From contig JAUIRK010000889.1 in assembly GCA_030549495.1 (NCBI GenBank), positions 1,494,501 through 1,558,500 of the forward strand: a stretch of DNA of 64,000 nt, in the 5' to 3' direction. Both the position numbers and the translations under genes were made by a program. The notes under the pieces are model-generated. The model did no database searches, had not been told where the DNA came from, and worked only from the letters and a program-made list of their open reading frames with translations. Positions 31,201 to 42,465 of this stretch are shown here, in pieces. The first letter of the stretch is position 1. Every line of letters starts with the position of its first letter. The DNA comes from Nectonema munidae (taxonomy: Eukaryota > Nematomorpha > Nectonematoida > Nectonematidae).

Positions 31201-34200
31201 TGCATGCAACATTCTTTTTCACCCCCTCTTATGTATTTATTAAAATATGTTGTTAATGGGGGTGGGGGGGACTAGGAGGAAACTGGGGTTATTAATCTGG
31301 GAGAAAAAAAATACTTTATAATATGGGGGGGTTTTATCTTCTTTTCCCCCTTTCATAATCAGGCGATATCAAGCATAAAGCAGAAGATTTGTATTAAAGA
31401 GCATTGATAAAAGCAGACGATTTTATTTTTGTAAAGTCGACATATGTCGATTGTGGTCGATAGCCGGTTAATCAAGTTAGCTATGATTTAAAACAAAACG
31501 GGTTCTCTTGCGGGGCTCATTCGGAAATGTGAGTGTTTTCACCGCTTTGCTTTGGGTGTGACGAGAATCAGAAGCAACCATGGTCTGGGTCTCGCAATGG
31601 CGAGTTCTTTGAAAAGGAGTGTAAATTCAAGTTGTTTACATTCGGTAAATCTAATTCGTGGTATCCGAGCATTCGCTCCAAGCGATTTCACAGTAACGCT
31701 ATTAGATAGAAGATCACTGGAATTAATTTGCGTCATTACTCCATCCTACTTAAATAAAGTTGGAGCTTTATTTCCAAGTCGAAGAATAAAGTTTTTAATA
31801 ATTCAAAAAAAAACTCTCTGGGGGGTGAGAAGAAAAGAGGGGAAGGGGGGATTTTATCGAGAATAAATTAAATTTCTAGGCAGAAAAAAAGCAAGACAGT
31901 CATGAATGTTATGCATTTTTGAATAAACAAAGAATAAAATATTATTTTATTTAAAGATAAATCTTCATATATTATTGCTCATCATCAGAAATACATAACT
32001 TGATTTGCTATTTTTATTAAACTTGTCTGGGGGTCGAGGGGAAAACAACTCATCTATGAAGGGGTCGTGGGTTAAAAAATTTGACGACCCCTGCCTATGC
32101 CTTCGTCATGTATAAAAATCAGTATCATTAAAGAAGCTTTCATAGTATTTATCAAAATTAATATTCTTTCCATCACAATCACAAATACCCGTTTCCTCAT
32201 ATGGTGCTACGACATTTCATCACACGACATTTCATCACACGATACTTCATCACGCGACATTTCATCACACAACACTTCATCACGCGACATTTCATCACAC
32301 ACAACTCCATTTCATTACAACAACGCTTCATCATACAACATTTCATGACATAAAACTGTGAATTTTATAAAAAAAAAAACTAGCGATGTATCTATATATT
32401 GTTTTCAGCTATTTTTAAAGAAACGGTATTGAATCATTTTTTCAAATAAACAAAAAATATTTTTAATAAAAGTCAAACTTTGAAAAATTTCTTTCAAATT
32501 TTAATGAATAAATATAATATATATAACAGTATTTTTCATTAAAAATAAAAATTCTATTTTTGTATTAACTTAAAAAATATTAATTAATTTATTTGAATCT
32601 AAAACAATATTTTTCTCTAAAATTTATATTAAATAAACAAAATGTTATCTAATTTGTTTTTTAATAAACAAAATGTTAATTTAGTTTTGTCAAATGCTTT
32701 GACAAAACTGAAGTTGTTTGTAATATTTGGAATCGGTAGATCCCTAAAAAAACCTTACTCCAGTAATGAAAAATGATGAAAAACACATGAACTCTTTCTC
32801 ATGAACGCAATTTCAAAATCTGGGAGAATTTGTTCAGGATTTGCACCAGGAACAATTTCCTTTATTGCGTTCATCAACCTCCTATAAGTATTTCTAGTTT
32901 TGTTCTTTAAAAGAGCATACATTCCAGGTGGATTGCGCCCTTCTCCAAATTGAAAATGAAGAGTGTATAATTGATAAAATAAGGAAGGTACGACCTTGAA
33001 TGTTCCATCAGCAATCCAAAATTTGGCACGAGACAAACAAGATACAACTTTTCCTTTAGAAGTTGTTCCAAAATTACAGAAATATTCAATTGTATTGTTT
33101 TCCATTATAATTATTTTTCAAGTGCAAAAACTTTATGATTTAAGCAACAGAGAATAAACAGAAAGGAAAAAGAAAATAAATGTAAAGTTATTTTCAAAAA
33201 GAAATAAACTAACAAGGAAGTGTTGGTGAACAGAAGGGGCATAAAAATTTAAGAAGATTACCTACATTATACCCAGGTAAAGCCCATCATACCCAGGTAA
33301 AAAAGTATTAGTATATGCTCTAATACTTCCTATATGGATTAATATTGTATAATAAACTTTTAATCCTTTACAACAAACAACCCATGCATATGATGAAATG
33401 TCGTGTGATGAAGTGTCGTTATGATGAAATGTCGTGTGATGAAGTGTCGTTATGATGAAATGTCGTGTGATGAACTGTCGTGTGATGAAGTGTCGTGTGA
33501 TGAAATGTCATAAGACCCCTCATATAACATGGCCGGATTTCCTAGGTATAAATAACACTCTTGAGATCTTTTATATAGATGCTTTGTAGTCATGATAATT
33601 TTTTGGATAATCTCAAATTTTTCTTGCTCAAATTTTGAAGTAAGATTTAAAATTAACCCGTTATCGACCAAAATAATCAGACGATATCTAATGTAAAGCA
33701 GAAGATTTGTATTAAAGAGCATTTATAAAAGCAGACGATTAATATTTTTGTAAAGTCGACATATGTCGACTGTGATCGATAACCGGTTAATTGCGAACCG
33801 TTCGCATTTATAAAAATGTGGTTGTTTAAAACATCGATCTTAACCACGTTACAATGTCTATAGGTTAACCTTGTGTTATATTGTTTTCAAAGTGCTTTTA
33901 TATATTCTAAAAGTTCTTAAACTTGTTTTTTTATATTTAGTATGCAAAAATGTTAACTCTATTTTATTTAGTCTATTTAAAACAATTTTTTATTTTCAAT
34001 AATACATATCAATAATATTTTCAAGCTTTGTACACATATTTAGTGTGCACAGTCAACTCTTTTCAGGTTGTACAAGTCAATTGCTCAAATTCAAATAATC
34101 TTATCTTTTTTCGCCGATTTAGAAAAAAATAAGTTCTTAAGATAAAAAAAATTTTCTTTGAAATCCTTAACTCGCATTCAAGATGCCAAAGTGAAGGCTA

Positions 34201-37200
34201 ATATAATGCAGTCCAATTATATTTCTTGGTGTTTTGTGACAGTCAAAATGCCGGCCAATCATATCCATTACTTTGTGTTTAGTAAGGGGGAGAAACGATG
34301 CGAAAGATTTGCCCACTGTTGTGATAACTCCTGCCAATGCTACGCTTAATCTGCCGCTACAAAGCCTCAACTTTGATGCCTCTCGCAGCTTCGCCGATAA
34401 TAATAATAAGAGTGACCTTGACTTTCACTGGCAAGTCCTTTCCTGTCCTCCAGATTTGGATGTACAGCACTGGAAGTCTTTCCAAAAAAGTCGAAAATCC
34501 GCTATTCTCCATCTTGAAGGCCTTCTTCAAGGAAGTTACACGTTGACCTCTTTTTCTCTAATTCAGTGTTTCCCAACCTTTTCTATCGAGTACCCCTAAA
34601 AGTATTGTTTTGGAACAGTTTTGCCCATTTCTACGATTTTTCTTTATAAAAATACAAACATTAACATTTTTTTAACAGAAATGAATGATGCTGGAGCATT
34701 CTCGGTAGTAATAATAATAATGTGTAAAATAGAAGAAAATAATTTATTATCTGAAAAAAATGTGCTCCAAATTTTCGCATTATTTTCCTTCAACAGTCGG
34801 GAAATTTTACTCTGAGAATAATTAAGATATAAAATAAGAGACACTTATAAGAATATGCACACTCACATGTACAACAAATGCTTATGCGTAGGAGGCGACT
34901 GAAGATAAATGTAATTGCAATTATATGTTAACCCTAAACTCTATATTTAAAGGGGACTATGCTTTTTGGGGTATTGGAAAACACTGATATTTAATCCATC
35001 TCTTGCACTTCACGCTTTAGCGAATATTATAATTTTGCAGGTTTGAATTGGTACTCCAAAAAGAAGAAGGTGGCGAATCACGAGCTTTAGTTCATCTTGT
35101 CGTTTTGAAAGAAAAAAACACGCCTCCTGTATCAAACTCTGGCCCAAACATCACCTTGATTTGGCCAAATAGAAGCGTTGTGTTGAATGCCAATCAAAGT
35201 TACGATGATGAGCCTGGACTTGAGTTTGAGTGGCTCTATTTGCATCCACAAGATCAAAATTTGTCTCTTGAAATGAAAGGTCTGTTTTAAATGCACACTG
35301 TTTATTTCCTCTGAATTTAAATTCCAAAATTCGAAACTAACTTGAACATGACATTTTTTCTTATTTTTCACACCATCATTTTGATTTTTGTATGTGATTT
35401 CACAGTTTCTTATTATAACATTGCGTTTGCAGAACAAAATCTTCACACCTGCCTCTGTGTAAAACGACATCCACTTAAAACTACTTCATATGTTTTTGTT
35501 TTATTGACATTTTTGTAGTAGATAAAAACTTAAAGTGCAGATGCTCCAAAAACTCACAGGTTGGGCGCTCTGTCATAGAGCACTCTGTTCTTGACAGGAA
35601 AAAAAGCGTGAGAAAAATCCATATGTACAAATTAATAATAATACAGTAGAACCTACGTTTTACGTACCCTGATTTTACGTTCCCTGGATTTTACGTCCTC
35701 GCCAAATGATCGATAACGTCATCTTTTTGGTCATTATGCATTATTAATAAGTTTTTTCTTTGTGATTTTATGTATTAAAAAGTTTATAAAGGTTAATGAA
35801 TTATTGTCTTTCAGTTTTATTTCAAATTAACCGGCGCCTTTTCCTAGAACACACTAAGTTGAGTATAATTGATAAATAATACACATACACACTGATATTT
35901 TTTATTTAAGACTTTATTATGAAAACAGCTCAACTTCAGGGGTGATCATACAACTTCACTGTAGTAGTCTTCTTTAGCAGCCATAGTCCCTCACGTCGTA
36001 CACGGTGTGACCATGTGTGATCCAGGCTAGGATTTTCGTGTTGTATGTCAATTTAAAGGTCAACCTGGATTTTACGAATCCTACGTTTTACGTCTGCCGT
36101 TCGGTCCCGTGCCGTACGTAAAACGTAGGTTCTTATATCATTTCTAATCTCTTGGTAAAATATAAAACACCAGAAAGCCCTGTTTAAGCGTTTTTGGACA
36201 GAAGAGGGGAGAGTCAAGACACACAAAAATCCTCTTTTTAATCAAAGTATGTAAAGCTTAACTATTATTGTTCTGCGATGATAATGATGGACGATGTAAG
36301 AAATTCTTTTTAGGACCATACTTAACAAAGGGAACAGTTACTTTTTTTTTATTGAGCTCAGGTAGGAAAAACATCGCAAGGAGCTTAAAACAATTGACTG
36401 AATAGATATAATTAATCGTTAAATCCAAATTTGTCAATGTCTGAAATATAGCAAATCTTTTATTTCAAATTCAATTTTAAAACTTTCATAAAGGGTAGCC
36501 TAACATTTGTCTCTGATAAGCTTGCAAACTGAATACGCTAATTAATTTCAATTTTTTTTAATCAAGAATAATCAGTATCGGTTTTTTTGAAAATCGGAAT
36601 CCTCCAAAATGTTTCTCATCCTCCCATCACTAATAAAGATTCAACCCCCACCTGCATATGGTAGATAGATGTGGTGAAGATCCGCATAGTATCCTCATCT
36701 TATATTGAAACTTGATTCGTAAAATTTAAGTAAAAATCTAACAACTATCTAATTAAAGGCAACTTCAATGTTTAGCAACTTCAAAGAGGAATTTAAGATA
36801 ACTTTCCTAAAGAAAAAGTTATTTATAATTTTGGTTTATCCTTCTATAATATAATTTTGACTTGTAAATATTTTTTACTCATTTATTATTTCTAATTTAT
36901 CTTATTTAAAGTTAATAAAATTTGAATTGAATACTTAGCCAAAAAAAACTCAAATTTCACAATTTAAAATCCAGTCTATCTTTTTTAAATTCAAATAACA
37001 TTTTCTAAATAAATGATTTATCTTCTGTTTGAAATTTAAGATGAGCTATGCTTATATTACAAAGATAAATTTATTAACTTGTTTAAAAGCAAAATATCGT
37101 TGAATGATTTAAAAAAGGGAGGGGGGAGGTAAATTAATCTTCTCAAGGGAGGATGAAAATAAAAGTTTGGGGATAACTGAGGTAGCTGTATCGTATTTTA

Positions 37201-40200
37201 AAAGAATTGCCTTGGAATGCTTGCAAAAGTTGTTCTTGAATGAAATGAAACTTAAGTAGGTGCCTTGGAGGCGTATGACTTCAAAATTCACGCTATAAAG
37301 CATATATGTTTTCAAATTTTTTTTTACATATGTTTTCCAACTTTTTTCAACACTTTTCCTCTATTTCCTTAATTCCATGAGTGAGTGAGTTCCAAAGATA
37401 AAATTTAGATGTCTACCATAACATCTGAAATCTTTTGAGATCATTTGTTCCTATTCTGCCGTGGATTTTGTTATATGTGAAAATAAGGGTTCGTATTGTA
37501 ACTTTTCTTCAGGAGCAAATACTTCCCGCCTATCTCTTTCCGCTTTACAAGTTGGCGACTACGCATTTAAACGCACCGCTTCAGACTCATCTGGCCAAAG
37601 TTCCTCCACCATTCTTCACGTTTTCGTTAAAGAGGCGCAAGAAAAAGGCCCGAGCATTAAAATACAACATTTATCCACGACCACAGGAAAAAGCGTCTTT
37701 CTGAATCATTCTTTTTCGTTTACAAGTTCGTTTTTTTAAATGCTTTTAATTTTGTTGATATTAGTTGTTGTAGACTGAACCAAATCCTATTCTAGAATAT
37801 TCCTTTGGTCGAAACGGGAAGACAAGGTCTATTTTTCATCAAAAAAAATGTAGCAATTTTTAATATGCATATACATATGCAATTAGGCTTTTAGATTAGA
37901 GACATTGATATCAACTAAAATAAATGATTACCATTTAGATATAGACAAGCTCGATGCAGGACATTTCGTTTTTAGTTCTTATCCTGTTTTGTATCCGAGA
38001 TATTTTTCAAGTTTTGTAGTCCTTTTTTTCAACTTATGGGTACGAAATGACAAATTCCGGTACGATTAGTTACGAATTTCCTAATCATTTCTGAAATGTC
38101 TTGATTCCAAACAACAAGATGCATCATATTATGAGATATTTTATGAGACATGGTTATTAGCAAAAAATTAATCTTTAACATTTAGATTCTAATATCTAAA
38201 GTTTTATCTGTCATTAATTATAGCATTACAAGTTCGAGTGAAATATTTTCAAATTCAAGTGAAATGTTTTCAAATATAAATAACGTTTTCAAGTTTTAAG
38301 AGTATGTTATCTTTAGATTCGACTTAAAAAATTTTTTAAGATCGGTAATAAATATTTTTACAAAAATTAATTTTAGTTAGCATTTTTTAATTTTTTAATT
38401 TTTTTTAGAACTCTGTAAAAGATTGTAAAAGAAATTTGAAAACATTTCACTCGAACTTGTAATGCTATAAATACACTATTTCAAATTTTAGACTTATTTG
38501 AGAATAAAAAACATTTGACATTTTATTAACTATTTTTAATAAAAAATAATTATATTCAATAAAATTATAAATTTATATCATTATATTCAACATTGTATTC
38601 TATTAATTAGAATGTCACTCCATGAATTTAATGTGATGGGACATTTACGATTCTCTTATTTGACAATCATTCTCAAATTCACTTATTTTGATCACTTATC
38701 TTAAGCGTACACATGGCAATGAAGTTTAGCTTGTTGTATTTTAGTTGACATTCTAAATTTTGTCAAAGCCATCTTGGTAATACAAAAAAAGTGAGACAAA
38801 ATTTAATAATGGCACCATTAATCTGAATCTGGAATCGTGGGAATCGCATCCGAAAATTTCATTGGCATTCTTTTTATTTTTAGGAGTATTTAAAAAAGTT
38901 AAATTCAAAACGAATTTTAAAATTTAAATGAACTACCTCTAAATTTTATTTACTCGATTTAATGATGTTCCAATTCCAAACACATCAAATAATTCTTAAC
39001 TTTACACATAAGACATAAGAAGAATTGGAATCGTAAGGTATTTAAAAATGACTGCTTTTCGACACTTTTCCTACATGATTGAATGTGGTACACTTTGAAA
39101 TTGAATTGTTTCTTTTGATGAACTACACAATGTATCATGTATTTTCACTTTTCAATACCAACTTTTGCGCTAACTGACAAAAAGTCTGTATAAATTCAAC
39201 TAACGACTACTTAAAACTGTTTCGTCTTTAGAAGAACTGGACGAAGTATCCTTGCACTCCTTTCAATGGAATCAAATAGGCGGGCCGATCAATGTCACTT
39301 TGCTTTCTCCAAATAGTTCCAGCACCAAAGTTGGTCCTTTTAAGCTCCCAGGGATGTACACATTTGCGTTGAATGCGACGACAACCAAGTTCAAAACCGC
39401 ATGGCTTTCTGAAGTTGTTGTTGAAGTGTCCCTCGCTAAAAACAAAAGACCAATCGCAAGAGCAGGTTTGAAAAGCGCAAATCAATCCTTTCTAAATCTC
39501 TTTTCAAAATACTCTCTTTATAGGTGAAAACGTGGAAGTGAATTTCTACGAAATTGGTAATAGAGTTGTTGAGTTAGACGGAAGTCAATCAAGTGATGAT
39601 GGGCAAATCGTTTCTTTCCGCTGGGAACCGAACGAAAATAACTCAGCGATCGGTGCCTTCATTTTGGATAACTCTGATAAGACGTCTACATTGCGTCTTT
39701 ATGGTTTGAGTAAAGGTCTTCACAAGTTCAGGGTATCTTAAAACCTTTTTAGGGAATGTCTTGTATCGTTTCTTTCACATAGCTCATCGTCACAGACAGT
39801 AACCTTGAGTCTTCATCTGACGAAGTGGAAGTCAAAGTAACTTCTGGAAACATGGAATACTTTGGCTCTCTAGTTAGATTGTGTTTAGATGTTTATGCTT
39901 CTGATTTTCACCATTCTGATCTCGCTAAGCTAAAGCAAAATCTCGTTTCCAATCTAAATTCTTTTTTTGAAAGAAAATCTTATTATCCTTTACTCAAAAC
40001 GCCATCGTTAGAAGTCGTGATACAATCAACACTCTCTCATCCAATCACAAATAAGTAACTTTTCCTTACTTTTTTTGAAAGTCTAAGACATGTTTTTCCC
40101 ATGACAAAATTTTATAGCACTCATTTATTTCTTGAAAATGATGTTTGGAAAACATGGAATGTGTTTTCTAAGGCTTAAGTCTTACTTTGTACAGTTTAAG

Positions 40201-42465
40201 AATATATGCGCAATAATGAGCATGTTTTAATTGTAGCATCATTTTTTGTTTATATCAACTGTTTTGCGTCAGCCTATTTCTGTTTCTAGTTTTTAGTTGG
40301 GAAATTATTCCATCTTCAGCCTTCTTCAGAGAATAGCTAAATTTATCATTTGGATATGCACAGATTCATGTTTGCATGAAAAGCAGCCAATAAAAAGATG
40401 TATGTCGATCTTCAAAAGAGAAGATTGTGTTTCAATCAAAAATATAAAAATTAAAATACTGAAATGCTATGAAAAATTTGTATTAAAATTTCGCAAATAG
40501 CAGAGTGTTTATATTCATAAAGAAGTCATTTAAATAGTAAGAGAGAAAGAAGGGAACCTGTTAGAAGTGGTATCTACTAAACCTTTCAAGGTGTGAATAA
40601 AAAGGCTTAGTGATGCGAGCCCATTTACGACCAAATAAAACAGACGCTATTCCTACTTAATAAGAGTTCGTCTGCGTTCCATTTGGAAAGATTAGTGGAT
40701 TGAGTGGGAGAGAATGGAATCAGCATACTGAGACAGCTTGAAAAATTAAAGAAAGCAAAAAATTGAAATAAGTAAATATAGTTGAGTTCAAAGGGAGAAT
40801 ATTAGATGATATCAACCGATGAATAAAGCTGACTAATTCAACTCTAGCAAATCATAATAAATTTACATACATAAATACTGTAAATGATGTTTTTTTAATT
40901 AAACGGCTTTGCATCTTTGTTTTTTTGTATCCAATGCACATCTATGCGCCCAAATTTCTTAGAAATTAGCCGGCTAACGAAAACACGGTTAATTACGATT
41001 ACTAGTGAATATACGGATAGAATTAGAGCGGTTACACTAGGAATACTGAAATCATGTTTTACCTATAAATAGCAAATCCTCAAAAACTTACCTTTGAAAA
41101 TTATAAACCAATATTTACACGTATTTTAAATATTAATAAATTAAATAATTGTCTCAAATATTCAATTAAACTCAATGATTTTTTACAACTCTTGCGATTA
41201 TACGCATTGAAATAGTGAAATAAAGCTTTACGGTCAGTCAAATGAACACTATAAACACATATTTATAATCACACTAACCTAATTTATTTGTCTCAGGAAT
41301 TCAATTAAACTCCACTACTTACATTTTATAAAATTTTATAAATATACTCACTGAATAAGGTCATTTTAATCGCATAGTAAAGTGAGGTATTTTAAATATT
41401 TTTCTTTATTGTTAAAATGTTGAGTACCTAAAAAGTAATATTGATCAAAGATATGAAAAATATGACAAAATCATTTTTTTAAAAGATCTAAATCTACAGA
41501 GGTCTTGTCATCTGACTTGCTCAAAGGTAAAGGTCAATTTATTCGCTTAATAATCTTAGTGCTCCAGAAAACAACACACATTGGAAGGAGAGTCTTATTG
41601 AAGGAGATTATTTATTCAAATTTACATCTAAAAAGTGTTTTTTAAGGATCATAGTGCTATTTTATGTGATGAGTTCACGCGTGACTAGAGGAGAAGGAGA
41701 GGTTTTCGGAACTACTAATGATTCCTCAATGATCTTATCGAAGAAGAATTCAAACTTTTTTATGGCAGCATATGATGTGATTTTTGCGTTGAGCTCACTT
41801 GATAGAACTATTTTTAAAGAGCAAGACCTCTTATTGGGATACCCCATCTTGTCTCTGTCGGGCGTCAAATGCATCAATAGCTGTTCTGGACACGGCTTTT
41901 GTTCCTACGAAGGTAAATGCGTCTGCAACAATTTTTGGGTAACTTTTTCGTTATTTTGTTATCTTCTTTATCGTAATTTATTATTGGAATCTAGGTGTCA
42001 AACCCATTTAAAGAAAATGATAAGTACGGGATGAGCAACTGTGACGTCAATCTGATGCACATCTTCACCATTTTCCTTCTTTTGATCTTCGTATTCCTCA
42101 CAATCACATATCACTTCATCCAATTTTCCAAGCTCAAAATTTGGCGCAAGTGCGATGACGAAAAGGCTGTTTACAGCCGCCTACCCCACAGTTCCGAAGA
42201 ACTTGACATCAAGCCTGTGATTCATGAAGAGCACTTTCTTCAGTATGAGAGTTTGCCTCTCAGTAACTCCTATCAAGATAACGTAATCCTAGCATCAAAC
42301 AAGAGCAAGCTTTTGAAAGGGTCTCAAGCTATTTGCATTCGTGATTACAGTGAAGATGATGACGATGATAGTTGTGTTTCGCATTCCAGTAGTATTCATC
42401 TTGATCAAATTTTTCTTCCTAAAAATAAGCACTTACTTGAGTTTCGCGTTGACAAGAATGAATGA
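28137..42465 (+). CDS. KIAA0319L: KIAA0319-like PKD-domain membrane protein, ten exons, N terminus missing
   Basis: Vertebrate KIAA0319 and KIAA0319L are glycosylated plasma-membrane proteins linked to neuronal migration, axon growth and receptor trafficking. I assemble exons 28137-28234, 30634-30907, 34283-34541, 35041-35279, 37513-37725, 39232-39465, 39524-39732, 39783-40054, 41647-41938 and 41995-42465. They give about 850 codons, with all junctions GT-AG and in phase. The product has five PKD-type units (signatures: NKVVELPIN, LTAGSYVFEV, LLQGSYTFEL, ALQVGDYAF, KLPGMYTFAL, ELDGSQSSDDGQIVSFRWE), a juxtamembrane domain, a cysteine-rich CINSCSGHGFCSYEGKC stretch, a helix (MHIFTIFLLLIFVFLTITYH) and an acidic cytoplasmic tail. 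Many Asn-x-Ser/Thr sites are present. Signal peptide and MANSC-type start, expected from the family, are upstream and not found. Confidence 0.85.
28350..28520. repeat. Tandem repeat, about 25-28 bp, six to seven units
   Basis: Units of gtgacaaaatatacaaaaat plus tcaaaa or tcaaaagag repeat head to tail with slight length changes. Lies in the intron after the first KIAA0319-like exon found. Confidence 0.85.
28550..28682. repeat. Palindrome-rich 66-bp tandem duplication
   Basis: Two copies of a unit with tttgtc...ctctattttaagagtgac and aaattatgtcact. Each can fold, since GAGTGACAAA and TTTGTCACTC are inverse. The GTGACAAA word is shared with the tandem array just upstream. Confidence 0.75.
28683..30633. 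other. Intron, no exon seen
   Basis: Contains a run of 22 G at 28799-28820, a 20-bp-unit tandem repeat (gagcttgagtgaaaggaga type) at about 30323-30395, and a run of 11 C at 30591-30601, about 30 bases before the next exon. The rest is AT-rich. Confidence 0.6.
30634..30907 (+). CDS. KIAA0319L: KIAA0319-like exon b, PKD repeat 1
   Basis: Begins after ttctacttttag. LNFTYRWKLN is the Y-x-W core strand and LRLANLTAGSYVFEV the typical last strands. Ends in phase 1 at acg g|gtaaag. Confidence 0.8.
31356..31471. repeat. TTAA MITE, family B, left-truncated
   Basis: Keeps aatcaggcgatatc, agcagaagatttgtatta, aagtcgacatatgtcga and tagccggttaa. Confidence 0.65.
31498..31745. other. GC-richer island of unknown nature within an intron
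   Basis: Composition differs sharply from the flanks, and long frames are open on both strands (31552-31866 plus; 31539-31736 minus). The minus frame (TVKSLGANARIPRIRFTECK ... LAIARPRPWLLLI) has a coding-like look. Splice phases do not place either frame in the KIAA0319-like gene. It could be a piece of an unidentified mobile element. Confidence 0.35.
32203..33517 (-). mobile_element. Mutator-like (MULE) transposon with tandem-repeat termini
   Basis: The ends ggtgctacgacatttcatc and gatgaaatgtcataagacc are inverse at 9 of the 12 outermost bases and are flanked by the perfect 8-bp duplication cctcatat (32195-32202 and 33518-33525). Both terminal arms are arrays of 15-16-bp units (tttcatcacacgaca) in opposite orientation, at 32205-32345 and 33388-33515. 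Inside is a MULE transposase fragment on the minus strand. At 1.3 kb it is shorter than autonomous MULEs, so it is probably internally deleted. Confidence 0.8.
32755..33105 (-). pseudogene. MULE transposase-domain fragment
   Basis: The 116-codon frame matches the start of the MULE transposase domain: FWIADGTFKVVPSLFYQLYT (first catalytic Asp in ADGTF), then NPPGMYALLKNKTRNTYRRL. FLYWCH-type DNA-binding and later catalytic parts are absent. It ends in ...RKSSCVFHHFSLLE. It is the only protein-coding part of the element. Confidence 0.75.
33653..33790. repeat. TTAA MITE, family B, complete
   Basis: TTAA at both ends; ttaacccgttatcgaccaaa and gtgatcgataaccggttaa are inverse arms. A short palindrome gtcgacatatgtcgac lies near the right arm. 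Confidence 0.8.
34283..34541 (+). CDS. KIAA0319L: KIAA0319-like exon c, PKD repeat 2
   Basis: Acceptor tttgtgtttag; the join gives KINVTVRGRNDAK. Shows LNFDASRSFADNN, LDFHWQV and LHLEGLLQGSYT. The donor gttgac is weak but leads in phase to FELVLQKEEGG of the next exon. Confidence 0.8.
35041..35279 (+). CDS. KIAA0319L: KIAA0319-like exon d, end of PKD 2 and start of PKD 3
   Basis: Acceptor aattttgcag. Encodes SRALVHLVVLKEKNTPP, then NITLIWPNRSVVLNANQSYD and LEFEWLYL. Ends atgaaa g|gtctg, phase 1. Confidence 0.8.
35644..36136. repeat. Tigger-like MITE, about 490 bp
   Basis: Left end cagtagaacctacgttttac after TA, right end gtacgtaaaacgtaggttct before a TA. Subterminal ggattttacg and tacgttttacg words repeat. 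No coding capacity. Lies in a KIAA0319-like intron. Confidence 0.75.
37513..37725 (+). CDS. KIAA0319L: KIAA0319-like exon e, end of PKD 3 and start of PKD 4
   Basis: Acceptor acttttcttcag. Encodes LSLSALQVGDYAFKRTASDS, then SSSTILHVFVKEAQEK. The donor aca a|gttcg lies just before an in-frame stop. Confidence 0.8.
38219..38469. repeat. Palindromic MITE, about 250 bp
   Basis: Left arm tatagcattacaagttcgag and its inverse ctcgaacttgtaatgctata bound the element, with the inverted match running nearly 40 bases. The interior is AT-rich with no open frame. Intronic. Confidence 0.75.
39232..39465 (+). CDS. KIAA0319L: KIAA0319-like exon f, PKD repeat 4
   Basis: Acceptor tttcgtctttag. Encodes LHSFQWNQIGGP (the W-x-Q-x-x-GP core of this family) and FKLPGMYTFALNAT. 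Ends gca g|gtttg. The intron to the next exon is only 58 bases. Confidence 0.85.
39524..39732 (+). CDS. KIAA0319L: KIAA0319-like exon g, PKD repeat 5
   Basis: Acceptor actctctttatag. VVELDGSQSSDDGQIVSFRW is the clearest PKD signature in the gene. Ends agg|gtatct, phase 0, 50 bases before the next exon. Confidence 0.85.
39783..40054 (+). CDS. KIAA0319L: KIAA0319-like exon h, end of PKD 5 and juxtamembrane domain
   Basis: Acceptor tttctttcacatag. Encodes LIVTDSNLESSSDEVEVKV, closing the PKD, then SDLAKLKQNLVSNLNSFF, like the family's QRKDTLVRQLAVLLNVL. Ends aataa|gtaact, phase 2. Confidence 0.8.
40618..40695. repeat. Family-A MITE, partial
   Basis: Gcccatttacgaccaaat with cagacgctattcctac and cgtctgcgttccatttgg, in family order but shortened. 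Lies in the intron before exon i. Confidence 0.4.
41647..41938 (+). CDS. KIAA0319L: KIAA0319-like exon i, juxtamembrane and Cys-rich domain
   Basis: Acceptor gttttttaag. Encodes IIVLFYVMSSRV (family: VIVFYVQSRP) and later KCINSCSGHGFCSYEGKC (family: LLKCSGHGHCDPLTKRC). Ends tgg|gtaact, phase 0. The acceptor tract is only moderately pyrimidine-rich. Confidence 0.8.
41995..42465 (+). CDS. KIAA0319L: KIAA0319-like exon j, transmembrane helix and cytoplasmic tail
   Basis: Acceptor attattggaatctag. SNCDVNLMHIF matches the family's SNCEWSIFYVTV just before the helix. The tail holds YSRLPHSSEELD and an acidic run (EDDDDDS). The stop is TGA at 42463-42465. A candidate AATAAA signal lies at 42670-42675. 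Confidence 0.85.
   Translation: MSNPFKENDKYGMSNCDVNLMHIFTIFLLLIFVFLTITYHFIQFSKLKIWRKCDDEKAVYSRLPHSSEELDIKPVIHEEHFLQYESLPLSNSYQDNVILASNKSKLLKGSQAICIRDYSEDDDDDSCVSHSSSIHLDQIFLPKNKHLLEFRVDKNE

Noticed and set aside
32097-32348. Plus-strand frame with repeated SSHDISSHDTSS
   Set aside because: Translation of the 15-16-bp tandem terminal repeat of the Mutator-like element; it is periodic because the DNA is.
41502-41560. Alternative start for KIAA0319-like exon i after aatctacag
   Set aside because: It meets a stop in the phase required by exon h; the acceptor at 41646 joins in phase and gives NKIIVLFYV, matching the family.
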